NCBI GenBank assembly: GCA_024304985.1
Contig: JAMWZC010000010.1
Location: 62,001 to 126,000, forward strand
From: Paracoccaceae bacterium
GTDB lineage: Bacteria > Pseudomonadota > Alphaproteobacteria > Rhodobacterales > Rhodobacteraceae
Direction of reading: 5' to 3'
DNA length: 64,000 nucleotides
Part shown: positions 45,258-53,256 of the stretch, piece by piece
Layout of the letters: each line of letters starts with the position of its first letter
Numbering within the stretch: position 1 is the stretch's first letter
Made by a program: the position numbers and the translations under genes
The notes under the pieces: generated by a model
What the model saw: the letters and a program-made list of their open reading frames with translations, nothing else
What the model was told of the DNA's origin: nothing
The model's database searches: none

Positions 45258-46337
45258 TCACCCCATCCGGTAGCCGGGCGTGGACAGGGACAAGGCCAAC
45301 TCTGCGTCGTCCATATCCTCGGGAATGTTTTCAAACAGCGGCGTGGTCAGATAGCGCTCGCCCGTGTCGGGCAGCATGGCCAGGATCACCGTGCCCGAGG
45401 GCGCCTGTTCGGCGATCTGCATGGCCACTGCAAAGCTTGCACCGCCTGAAACCCCCGTCAGTATCCCCTCGCGCGCAGCCAGCTTGCGCGCCCAGGCGAT
45501 ACCATCCCCCCCGGCGACGGGGATCAAATCGTCATAGCCGCCGTTGTCCAACGCCTCTTGCAGGACCAGCGGGATGAAATCGGGTGTCCAGCCCTGAATG
45601 GGGTGCGGCGTAAAGGCCGGGTGGCTTTCCGCCGGGGCACCGCCCGCGCCACGCGCCTGCACGATCCCGCTGCCGACCAGCGCGGCGTTGGCAGGTTCGG
45701 CAAGGATGATGCGGGTCTCGGGCCGCTCCTTGCGCAGCACCCGCGACAGACCCGCAACCGTGCCTCCCGTGCCATAGCCAGTGACAACGTAATCCAGCCG
45801 GTCGCCTGCAAAATCGCCGATGATCTCGCGCGCGGTTGTGGCCTCGTGGATATCGGCATTGGCGGCTGTCTCGAACTGGCGGGCCAGAAACCAGCCGTGT
45901 TTCTCGGCCAGTTCGACCGCTTTCAGGTACATGCCCGTGCCCTTCTCGGCACGCGGGGTCAGCACCACCTTGGCACCCAGCATCCGCATCAGGCGCCGCC
46001 GTTCCACCGAGAAACTGTCGGCCATGGTCACGACCAAAGGATAGCCCTTCTGCGCGCAGACCATGGCCAGCCCGATCCCGGTATTGCCGCTTGTCGCCTC
46101 GACGACCGTCTGGCCGGGAGACAAGGTTCCCGACTGCTCGGCTGCCTCGATGATGTTCAACGCCAGCCGATCCTTGATCGACGCACCGGGGTTGAACGCC
46201 TCGGCCTTGACATAAAGCCTGACCCCTTCGGGTGCGAGGTTGTTCACCCGGATCGCCGGCGTATCGCCCACCGTGTCCAGGATCGAGTCATAGAGGCGCC
46301 TGCGCCCCCGTGTGCTGCGGATCGTCATCGCGTCCAT
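45258..46337 (-). CDS. cysteine-synthase-like PLP beta-replacement enzyme
   Basis: 359-residue fold-type II PLP enzyme. The PLP lysine is K55 in NPGASIKDRLALNII, the substrate loop is TSGNTGIGLA, and the PLP-phosphate loop is GYGTGGTVAG. A C-terminal extension (IPEDMDDAELALSLS...) exceeds plain CysK. It uses an O-activated serine to make cysteine or a beta-substituted alanine (compare CysK and SbnA). ATG 46337 follows GGAGAC. Housekeeping cysK is not expected in such a cluster, so a specialised nucleophile is likely. Confidence 0.86.
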   Translation of the reverse strand: MDAMTIRSTRGRRRLYDSILDTVGDTPAIRVNNLAPEGVRLYVKAEAFNPGASIKDRLALNIIEAAEQSGTLSPGQTVVEATSGNTGIGLAMVCAQKGYPLVVTMADSFSVERRRLMRMLGAKVVLTPRAEKGTGMYLKAVELAEKHGWFLARQFETAANADIHEATTAREIIGDFAGDRLDYVVTGYGTGGTVAGLSRVLRKERPETRIILAEPANAALVGSGIVQARGAGGAPAESHPAFTPHPIQGWTPDFIPLVLQEALDNGGYDDLIPVAGGDGIAWARKLAAREGILTGVSGGASFAVAMQIAEQAPSGTVILAMLPDTGERYLTTPLFENIPEDMDDAELALSLSTPGYRMG

Positions 46338-46401
46338 GAGATGTCTCCTTCCCAAATACCGGAGCTTGCATCGATCCGGCCATGTTCCAGCCCCGCACGG
46401 G

Positions 46402-46764
46402 TCAGTGCTGGTGCTCAGGCGGCGCGAAGAGGATCATTTCGACGCGCTCGTCCCCCTCGACATAGGCGTCATGTCCGGGCGGGATCTCGAAGAAATCTCC
46501 GGCCTTCAGATGCGTCTTGATGCCCGTGTCCAGCATCCGGACCACCAGATTGCCCGAAATGCAGTATCCGGTATGGCGCATCGGGCAACTGTCCGGCGAT
46601 CCGAGCAATGGCTTTTCGTCCGCCTCCCAGGTCCAGCCGGGTTCGAAAATGGCGTGCATCCCGGTCGTGCCATCGGCCATCTGGAGAATGGCGATTCCGC
46701 CGCGGGCCTTCATGTCCAGAACCTGGTCCGGGGTCTCGAAACGTCGTGTCTCAATGGCTGTCAT
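46402..46764 (-). CDS. cupin-domain protein
   Basis: 120-residue single-cupin protein. The core GTTGMHAIFEPGWTWE...CPMRHTGYCISGNLVVRM and KAGDFFEIPPGHDAYV supply beta-barrel and possible metal ligands (His in MRHTGY and PPGHD). The role could be a sensor, isomerase or dioxygenase-like enzyme. ATG 46764 follows GGGAGAAG. It is the first gene of the minus-strand PLP cluster and divergent from the TPR regulator. Confidence 0.85.
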   Translation of the reverse strand: MTAIETRRFETPDQVLDMKARGGIAILQMADGTTGMHAIFEPGWTWEADEKPLLGSPDSCPMRHTGYCISGNLVVRMLDTGIKTHLKAGDFFEIPPGHDAYVEGDERVEMILFAPPEHQH

Positions 46765-46913
46765 CTTCTTCTCCCTTTGGTCACTATCTGCGCGGTAAAG
46801 CCCCACGTCCGGACTGAACCGATCCTGACAGCCTACCGCACAAGCGCTGGATTGCTTGACGGGGGCATGAAGAAAGCATGAAGGCCTACGACCATTGTCG
46901 TGTAATATCGGGC

Positions 46914-48461
46914 ATGGCTTGGACATTCGGACATTTCCGGCTTGATCCGGAGCAGTTCCAACTGACCCGCGATGGCTCGCCCGTGCGGCTGGAACCGCAG
47001 GTCCTGTCGCTGATCATCCATCTGGTCCGCAACCGTCATCGTATGGTGCCCAAGGATGCACTGGCCACCGCGGTCTGGAACGGGGCCGTGTCCGACGCCA
47101 GTATCGCAAGCCGCATCCGATCCGCCCGTCAGGCGGTGGGTGATGATGGCACCCGCCAGAGCGTGATCCAGACCGTGCATGGCCGGGGCTTCCGGTTCAT
47201 CGCACCGGTCACGGACCTGCGCCCGGCCACCCCCGAGGTGACCCGGCCAGACGACATCGCGCAGAGCGCGGATCTTTCGCGACCCTCGATCGCGGTCCTG
47301 CCGTTCCGCCCCTTGGGCGCGATGCCCGACCTTGCCATTCTGGCCGAGGCGATTCCGCATGAGATCATCCAGGCCCTGTCACGCATGCGCTGGCTGGCGG
47401 TGATCGCGCGCGGCTCGTCCTTCCGGTTTCGCGGCCCCGAGACCGATCTTGATCTGGTGGGCACGGCGCTGGGGGCGGAATACGTCCTGTCCGGCCTGAT
47501 CGAGATCCGCGATGGCAGCATCGTCGTTGTGCTTGAACTGGCCGATGCGACACGCGGCGAGGTGATCTGGGGCGACCGTCTGACAGCACCGCCAGCAGGG
47601 ATCGAGGATCTGCGCCAAAGGATCGTCGCGCGGGTGGTCGCGGCTCTGGACCTGCAAGTGCCGCAGCACGCGGCGCGCATTGCGGCACTGGGCAGTTCCG
47701 AGCAACTGGATGCATGGGCCAACTATCATCTGGGGCTCAGCCAGTTGTACCGCTTTACGCCCGATGCGAACCGCGAGGCACAGCATTTCTTTGAACGGGC
47801 CGTAGCGCTGGACCCGCGCTTTGCGCGCGCCCATGCGGGGCTGTCCTTCACAAGTTTCCTCGATGCTTTCCTGCATCTGGGGCCGGATGATCGCGCCGCC
47901 GTGACCGCCGCACGGCGGCATGCGGAACGCGGGCTGGAGCTGGACCCGCTCGACGCCTTTACCCATTACACCATGGGCCGGTCATTCTGGCTGACCGGCG
48001 ACCCGGACGCCGCGGCCACTTGGCTGCACCGCGCCATCGACCTCAATCCCAATTATGCACAGGGTTTCTATGCCAGCGCTTTCACCGCGATGCTGTCCGG
48101 CAAGACGGATGCGGTCGCGGCAGGGCTTGACAGGGCACTGAACCTCAGTCCGCTGGATCCGCTGCTCTACGGGATGCATGGTGTGCGTGCGCTGTCCCTG
48201 ATCCAGACGGGTGACACCCGCGCGGCCGCCCGCTGGGCGGACCGGGCCGCCAACACGCCGGGCGCGCATTACCTGATCGCGATGATCGCGGTCGTCGCCA
48301 ACGGGCTGGACGGTCGTCACCAGCAGGCCGCGCGCTGGCGTCAGGATGTGCGCCGCCGCAAACCCGACGCCGCAGCCGCCCATTTCTTCGCGGCCTTTCC
48401 CCTGGTTGACACGGACACCAGAACCCGGATCGGGGATGAACTGTCCCGCCAGGGGTTCTGA
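46914..48461 (+). CDS. winged-helix (OmpR/CadC-type) TPR transcriptional regulator
   Basis: 515-residue soluble regulator. Residues 1-95 form a DNA-binding winged helix (GHFRLDPEQFQLTRDG, QTVHGRGFRFIA), followed by a linker, an FlgO-like/adenylate-cyclase-associated domain (SIAVLPFRPLGAMPDLAIL) and C-terminal TPR-like repeats (for example AGLSFTSFLDAFLHLG and MGRSFWLTGDPDAAATWLHRA). It is not membrane-anchored, unlike CadC. ATG 46914 matches the usual family start; ATG 46878, 12 codons upstream, has a better ribosome site and is possible. It is divergent from the cupin gene across about 150 bp and probably controls that cluster. Confidence 0.82.
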   Translation: MAWTFGHFRLDPEQFQLTRDGSPVRLEPQVLSLIIHLVRNRHRMVPKDALATAVWNGAVSDASIASRIRSARQAVGDDGTRQSVIQTVHGRGFRFIAPVTDLRPATPEVTRPDDIAQSADLSRPSIAVLPFRPLGAMPDLAILAEAIPHEIIQALSRMRWLAVIARGSSFRFRGPETDLDLVGTALGAEYVLSGLIEIRDGSIVVVLELADATRGEVIWGDRLTAPPAGIEDLRQRIVARVVAALDLQVPQHAARIAALGSSEQLDAWANYHLGLSQLYRFTPDANREAQHFFERAVALDPRFARAHAGLSFTSFLDAFLHLGPDDRAAVTAARRHAERGLELDPLDAFTHYTMGRSFWLTGDPDAAATWLHRAIDLNPNYAQGFYASAFTAMLSGKTDAVAAGLDRALNLSPLDPLLYGMHGVRALSLIQTGDTRAAARWADRAANTPGAHYLIAMIAVVANGLDGRHQQAARWRQDVRRRKPDAAAAHFFAAFPLVDTDTRTRIGDELSRQGF

Positions 48462-48465
48462 TCCG

Positions 48466-49125
48466 TCAGATCACCGCCAAAAGCGATATGGCACCGACCA
48501 GAATGAGGCTCAGCGCCCACAGCAGATCCAGATTGAACCATGCCCTGGACAGGAACCTCAGCCCGAACCAACGGTAAACCCCGAAGGCGATCATCCCACC
48601 CGACAGCGTCATCGCCACGCTATGCGCCAGGGCGACACCGATCGCGATCCCGGCGGTGCTGGCCATCAGATCCTGCGCGGCGGCGTGTCCGGCATCAGTG
48701 TCCACTGTCCGGCACAGACCCAGATAGATCGGCACCAGCATCAGGCCCGCACCATGCGCCATCGCCGCCAGAAAGGACCACAGCGCAAGCCGAGAGGGCG
48801 GCACACGGGCCAGAAAGCGCGGGTGCCGGCGATTCAGAAGCAGGTAAACGCCAAGCCCGATGACCAGACAGGCGGCGGCGATCTGGATCTCGCGCTGCCA
48901 TTGCGCAAGGAAAAGCAACGCGGTGAACGGAAACAGGATGGCCCCCATGGCCAGCAGATGCCCTGCGGCCAAGGCCCCGAGCGCCTTGAACAGGCTGCCT
49001 TCTGCCCGATCCATCAAGGCGGCCGAGACCGCAAGCGGCCAGCCCATCGCCGGATTGATCCCATGGTAGATGCCGGAGACAACAACGGCCCACCAAAGGG
49101 CCGCTGCCGTATCGATGCCCATCAC
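48466..49125 (-). CDS. uncharacterised polytopic membrane protein (GIYHGINPAMGW motif)
   Basis: 219-residue membrane protein with about six hydrophobic segments. The first loop reads SGIYHGINPAMGW and a later one AMAHGAGLMLVPIY, with conserved-looking His in membrane segments; I do not recognise a named family with certainty. The His motifs recall metal-transport or LysE/NicO-like proteins (inference). Only 3 nt separate it from the SBP56 gene stop, so it is likely last in that operon and may serve metal supply or efflux. Confidence 0.7.
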   Translation of the reverse strand: MMGIDTAAALWWAVVVSGIYHGINPAMGWPLAVSAALMDRAEGSLFKALGALAAGHLLAMGAILFPFTALLFLAQWQREIQIAAACLVIGLGVYLLLNRRHPRFLARVPPSRLALWSFLAAMAHGAGLMLVPIYLGLCRTVDTDAGHAAAQDLMASTAGIAIGVALAHSVAMTLSGGMIAFGVYRWFGLRFLSRAWFNLDLLWALSLILVGAISLLAVI

Positions 49126-49128
49126 GCG

Positions 49129-50529
49129 TCAGACAGAGGGGTAGCAGAAACTGTCTGTCGAGCAGTCGCCCCCTTCCAGCCTGATCTGATGGCTGCGATA
49201 CCCTTTCGGGAATGCGACATAGAAATCCTCGGCCAGGGTCAGCCCTCCGTTTTCGCCGACATGCGCCATGACCATCTGTCCGCCGTCGTCATCGGGATAG
49301 AACTGGTTGTCCCATGTCGAATAGAGAGAGTTTGTCCAGTAGACGCGTTTGCCGTCCCGGCTGATCTCGACCATCTGCGGACCGAAGGCAAAGGGCTTGC
49401 CATTTGGATGCTTGGTGCCGCGCGCGATGCCCCCCAATTCGACTTTCCCGGCAAGACGGGGCTGCATCGGGTCCGAGACGTCATATTGATGCATCTCGCC
49501 CAGTCCCCAGCACGCGACATAGAGATACTTGTCATCAAGGCTGAGGTCGATATCGGTGACCAGTGGCGGCACCGCTTCGAACCCTTTCAGCAAGGGCGGC
49601 AGGTTTTCGGGTTTCTCGGGACGCGGGTCGATGGTGAGGGTTTTCTTCGCCTCGAAGGTGCCGTCGTCCTTTTGCCACCATGTGAAGATCGCGCCCTGCA
49701 GGTTGGTCGTGTCCACGACGACGCCGCAGAACCCGTAATTCTTGGACGGGTCATGCGCCGGGCGGATTTCAAGTGCCATCTGATGGTTCTCGCCCAGATC
49801 AATGGTCTGCACGTTCTTGCGCTGACGCAGATTCCAGAAGTGGATCGAATGGCCGTATTTGTTGCTCAGCAGGTCTTCGGCGACGATGCCGTTTTCGAAT
49901 TGCGGCGGCAGTCCCCATTCCGAACTGACCATGTAGTCGCGCGGCAGGTTCCACCAGAAATCGTAGTGCTTGTCCTGCTTGCCCCTGTCCATCTCATAGC
50001 GGCCGAGGATCTCGAAGGTTTCACAATCCATGATGAAGATACCCGGCGGTCCGTCTGTCCCGTCCACGCCGCCACCGCCCAGGGTCGAGACATAGATCCC
50101 CTCGGGGCCGCAATGGATCGTGTGGGGGCGCGAATAGCCGGTTTTGGCAAAGACTTCTTCGGGCTCGATGATCTTGTGGATCTTGGCCTTCAGCGGCTCC
50201 TTCACGTCGATGACATAGATGCGCGAGGACCGGATGCCGGGAATGATCAGATAGCGCCGTTCCAGAAAGGCGTGACCGGACAGCGGCGACAGGGACGAAG
50301 AACAGGCGTTCCATCCAAAGTGGTGAAACTCGTCACCCGTGTTGGGCATGATCACCTGATGGAGGATCTGACCGTAACTTTTGGAGTTGGGGTCCACGTC
50401 GATGACCGCCAGTCCGTCGGGTTGCGATCCATCGGGGCTGAGCATCAGCGTGAAGGCCAATGTCTCGGCCGGGGCTTCCATGGCGAGCTTTGGGGTCGCA
50501 TGGAATGTAGGATCTGGTCGCAAGTTCAT
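49129..50529 (-). CDS. mtoX: selenium-binding protein 56 family / methanethiol oxidase
   Basis: 466-residue SBP56 (SELENBP1) homologue. Landmarks are FHHFGWNACSSSLSP, PHTIHCGPEGIYVS, GYGFCGVV-like NYGFCGVVVDTTN, KHYDFWWNLPRD and CWGLGEMHQYDVSD. Bacterial members oxidise methanethiol to formaldehyde, H2S and H2O2 and are copper-dependent. The expected beta-propeller length is complete. It is encoded downstream of the acyl-CoA synthetase, hydratase and DmdA-like genes, consistent with a step that consumes methanethiol from methylated sulfur compounds. Periplasmic export is not evident from the N-terminus. Confidence 0.9.
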   Translation of the reverse strand: MNLRPDPTFHATPKLAMEAPAETLAFTLMLSPDGSQPDGLAVIDVDPNSKSYGQILHQVIMPNTGDEFHHFGWNACSSSLSPLSGHAFLERRYLIIPGIRSSRIYVIDVKEPLKAKIHKIIEPEEVFAKTGYSRPHTIHCGPEGIYVSTLGGGGVDGTDGPPGIFIMDCETFEILGRYEMDRGKQDKHYDFWWNLPRDYMVSSEWGLPPQFENGIVAEDLLSNKYGHSIHFWNLRQRKNVQTIDLGENHQMALEIRPAHDPSKNYGFCGVVVDTTNLQGAIFTWWQKDDGTFEAKKTLTIDPRPEKPENLPPLLKGFEAVPPLVTDIDLSLDDKYLYVACWGLGEMHQYDVSDPMQPRLAGKVELGGIARGTKHPNGKPFAFGPQMVEISRDGKRVYWTNSLYSTWDNQFYPDDDGGQMVMAHVGENGGLTLAEDFYVAFPKGYRSHQIRLEGGDCSTDSFCYPSV

Positions 50530-50626
50530 CTGTCATCCTCCCTTGGAAAAACGTCTGCGTTTCGTGCGTGCTCGATCTCCTCACACCGACTGTGCTGCGG
50601 CTTTCACACCGCGTTCTGGGGCTTTC

Positions 50627-52324
50627 TCATTGGACACAGCCGTCTTGCCCGGCGGCGATGCCCTCTATCTCGACCGGTGCCTGCGCCAAGATCCGCGCCT
50701 GTTCGCGCAGCATGAATTTCTGGACCTTGCCCGTCGATGTGCGCGGGATCGGCATCAAGACGAAACGCCCTGGCACCTTGTAGCCCGCCAGATGGGTGCG
50801 GCACCAATCCCGCAGCGCGTCGGCATCTGTCGTGGTGCCGGCGGATAGTTCGACGAAGGCGCAGGGCGTTTCGCCCCAGCGGTCGTGTGGCATGGCGACA
50901 ACGGCGGCAACCTGAACGTCACGATGGCGATAGAGTATCTCTTCGACCTCGATCGAGGAAATGTTTTCGCCACCCGAGATGATGATATCCTTGGAGCGAT
51001 CCTTGAGCTGGATGTAGCCGTCGGGGTAAATCACGCCAAGATCGCCGGAATGGAACCAACCGCCGGCAAAGGCGTCCTGTGTCGCCTGCGGGTTGCGAAG
51101 ATAGCCTTTCATCACGACGTTGCCGCGAAACATGACCTCTCCCATGGTCTGGCCATCGCGCGGCACCGGCGTCATTGTCTCAGGATCAAGCACGTCAAGC
51201 TGCTCAAGCGGCAGATAGCGCACGCCCTGCCGGGACTTCAGCGCCGCCTGTTCGCCTGCTGGCAGATCGGACCAGGCCGCGTGCCAGTCGTTGACGACCG
51301 CGGGGCCATAGGTTTCGGTCAGCCCGTAAAGATGCGTCACCTCAAAACCCGCAGAAGTCATGTCCGCCAGAAGCTTTTCCGGGGGCGGCGCGGCTGCGGT
51401 GAAGAACTGCACCTTGCGGGCAAGCTGATGTTTGACGGGGACGGGTGCCGAAATCATCAAGGACATGACGACGGGCGCGCCGCACAGATGGGTCACGCTT
51501 TCATCGGCAAGGGCATTCCAGATCGCCTCGGCCCGGACATTGCGCAGGCAGACATGCGTGCCCACGATCGCCGACAGCGTCCAGGGAAAGCACCAGCCGT
51601 TGCAGTGGAACATCGGCAAGGTCCACAGATAAACCGCATGTTTCGGCATCGAGGTCGTCAGCGCATTGCCCTGCGCCAGAAGGTAGGCCCCGCGATGATG
51701 CGACACCACACCCTTGGGATCACCCGTGGTGCCCGACGTGTAGTTGACAGCAATCGCATCCCATTCGTCCTCGGGCATGAGCCAGACGAAATCAGGGTCC
51801 CCGTCGGAGAGGAACATCTCATAGTCGGTGGCGGCGACAGTGGCGGCAGGTCCGCTGTATTCCGGGTCATCATAGCGGATCAGCACCGGCCTGACGGTCG
51901 CAAGGGTAAGCGCCTCTTGCAGCAGCGGCATGAACGCGCGATCCACGATCACGACCTTCGACATCGCGTGATCAAGCTGGAACGCGATGACAGCGGCATC
52001 CAGCCGGGTGTTGATGGAATGGAGAACCGCGCCGCACATCGGCACGCCGTAGTGACATTCCAGCATGGCCGGCGTGTTCGCCAAGAGCGCAGACACCGTA
52101 TCCCCGCGCATGATCCCCGATCTTGTCAGGGCAGAGGCAAGCTGCCGCGACCGCAGGTAGAAATCGGCATAGCTGCGGCGCAGCGCACCATGCACGATTG
52201 CCGTATGATCGGGAAAAACGCTGGCCGCGCGTTCCAGAAAGGTCAGCGGCGTCAGAGGCTGAAAGTTCGCAGGATTGCGATCCAGACCTGTGTTGTAGGG
52301 GCTTGCAACCATCGGCTCAGGCAT
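50627..52324 (-). CDS. AMP-forming acyl-CoA synthetase, DMSP-type cluster
   Basis: 565-residue ANL ligase. The P-loop-like motif NYTSGTTGDPKGVVSHH, adenine motif HLYGLTETYGP, GDLGVIYPDGYIQLKDRSKD and catalytic Lys in PRTSTGKVQKF are complete. It overlaps the hydratase gene (start ATG 52324, or ATG 52312 twelve bases later). In a DMSP-like demethylation route an enzyme like this would activate 3-methylmercaptopropionate; characterised DmdB proteins are of a different subgroup, so substrate assignment is by context only. Confidence 0.85.
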   Translation of the reverse strand: MPEPMVASPYNTGLDRNPANFQPLTPLTFLERAASVFPDHTAIVHGALRRSYADFYLRSRQLASALTRSGIMRGDTVSALLANTPAMLECHYGVPMCGAVLHSINTRLDAAVIAFQLDHAMSKVVIVDRAFMPLLQEALTLATVRPVLIRYDDPEYSGPAATVAATDYEMFLSDGDPDFVWLMPEDEWDAIAVNYTSGTTGDPKGVVSHHRGAYLLAQGNALTTSMPKHAVYLWTLPMFHCNGWCFPWTLSAIVGTHVCLRNVRAEAIWNALADESVTHLCGAPVVMSLMISAPVPVKHQLARKVQFFTAAAPPPEKLLADMTSAGFEVTHLYGLTETYGPAVVNDWHAAWSDLPAGEQAALKSRQGVRYLPLEQLDVLDPETMTPVPRDGQTMGEVMFRGNVVMKGYLRNPQATQDAFAGGWFHSGDLGVIYPDGYIQLKDRSKDIIISGGENISSIEVEEILYRHRDVQVAAVVAMPHDRWGETPCAFVELSAGTTTDADALRDWCRTHLAGYKVPGRFVLMPIPRTSTGKVQKFMLREQARILAQAPVEIEGIAAGQDGCVQ

Positions 52325-53120
52325 CCTTCCAGTGAGGCGTGCGTTTTTCGATGAAGGCGGCGATGCCTTCCTCGGCATCGCGGGCGAGCATGTTGTCGAC
52401 CATGACCTGCGTCGCGTGCGCATAGGCGGCGGACAAGGGCATCTCGCGCTGCTCATAGAAGGCGCGCTTGCCGGTGGCCAAGGTCATGGCGGATTTCGAC
52501 GCGATCTTGCACGCCATCTGCATCGTGGCTTCGCGCAGGGCGTCTTGATGGGCGACGGTCCTGTTGATCAACCCCATCCGCGCGGCGTGATCAGCCGTGA
52601 TGATGTCGCCTGTCAGCAGCATGTCCATCGCATGTTTGCTTGCCACATTGCGGGACAGGGCGACCATGGGGGTCGAGCAGAACAAACCGATGTGAACCCC
52701 CGGTGTGCTGAATGTCGCCGACTGGGCTGCGATGGCCAGATCGCAGCTGGCCACAAGCTGGCAGCCTGCGGCGGTGGCAATCCCCGTCACCTCGGCGATG
52801 ACGGGCTTCGGGCAGGTGACAATGCCCTGCATGACATCAGAGCATAGCGTGAGGATCCGCGCGAAATAGGCGCGTCCGCCATCGGGGCCTGCCCTGCCCG
52901 CCGTCATCTCCTTGAGGTCGTGACCCGCACAAAAGGCGGGGCCGTGCGCGGCAAGGATGATCACCCGCACCGCAGGATCACCGCCGGCCCGCGCAAAGGC
53001 GCGGGACAGCTCCGTCAGCATCGCCTCTGACAGCGCATTGCGCCGTCCGGGGTCATTCAGCGTCAGACGCAGGATGCCATCCGCGTCCAGATCTTGCAAA
53101 AGGATGTCTCCGGTCTGCAT
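52317..53120 (-). CDS. enoyl-CoA hydratase/isomerase family protein (ECHDC3-like)
   Basis: 267-residue crotonase-fold protein. The motifs RRNALSEAML, GPAFCAGHDLKEMTAG and TGIATAAGCQLVASCDLAIA are typical of the ECHDC3-like group. The usual catalytic Glu pair is not evident in the second oxyanion-hole loop (AGCQLVAS), so hydratase activity needs checking. ATG 53120 is used. The next gene overlaps by 8 nt. By context it could act on a thioester-bound thioether or alkene intermediate, like DmdD in the DMSP pathway (a crotonase-fold protein). Confidence 0.82.
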   Translation of the reverse strand: MQTGDILLQDLDADGILRLTLNDPGRRNALSEAMLTELSRAFARAGGDPAVRVIILAAHGPAFCAGHDLKEMTAGRAGPDGGRAYFARILTLCSDVMQGIVTCPKPVIAEVTGIATAAGCQLVASCDLAIAAQSATFSTPGVHIGLFCSTPMVALSRNVASKHAMDMLLTGDIITADHAARMGLINRTVAHQDALREATMQMACKIASKSAMTLATGKRAFYEQREMPLSAAYAHATQVMVDNMLARDAEEGIAAFIEKRTPHWKDA

Positions 53121-53211
53121 GGCTTCGGGTCCTCACATGACGCCCATGGGACGTTGATCCACAGGCTGCTGACAAAGCTGTTGCACCGCACAAGGGGGCC
53201 GGTGCCGGTGG

Positions 53212-53245
53212 ATCAAAAGACCGGACATGTGTCCGGTCTCTTGAT
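53212..53245 (-). terminator. rho-independent terminator after the DmdA-like gene
   Basis: AGACCGGACA (53218-53227) pairs with TGTCCGGTCT (53230-53239), and after an A/C mismatch five more pairs extend the stem (ATCAA/TTGAT). On the minus strand a T-rich tail follows (TCTTTTGATC). It lies between the DmdA-like gene and the hydratase gene and would partly uncouple them. Confidence 0.75.
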
Positions 53246-53256
53246 GGGCCGCGCTT

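Noticed and set aside
48346-50715. 789-codon plus-strand open frame over SBP56 and the TPR regulator end
   Set aside because: It runs across several real genes on the opposite strand and has no domain or ribosome site. It is a shadow caused by high GC.
50627-53120. Calling the ligase and crotonase true DmdB and DmdD
   Set aside because: The ligase is a different ANL subgroup and the crotonase resembles ECHDC3; only the context suggests these roles, so no gene symbol was given.
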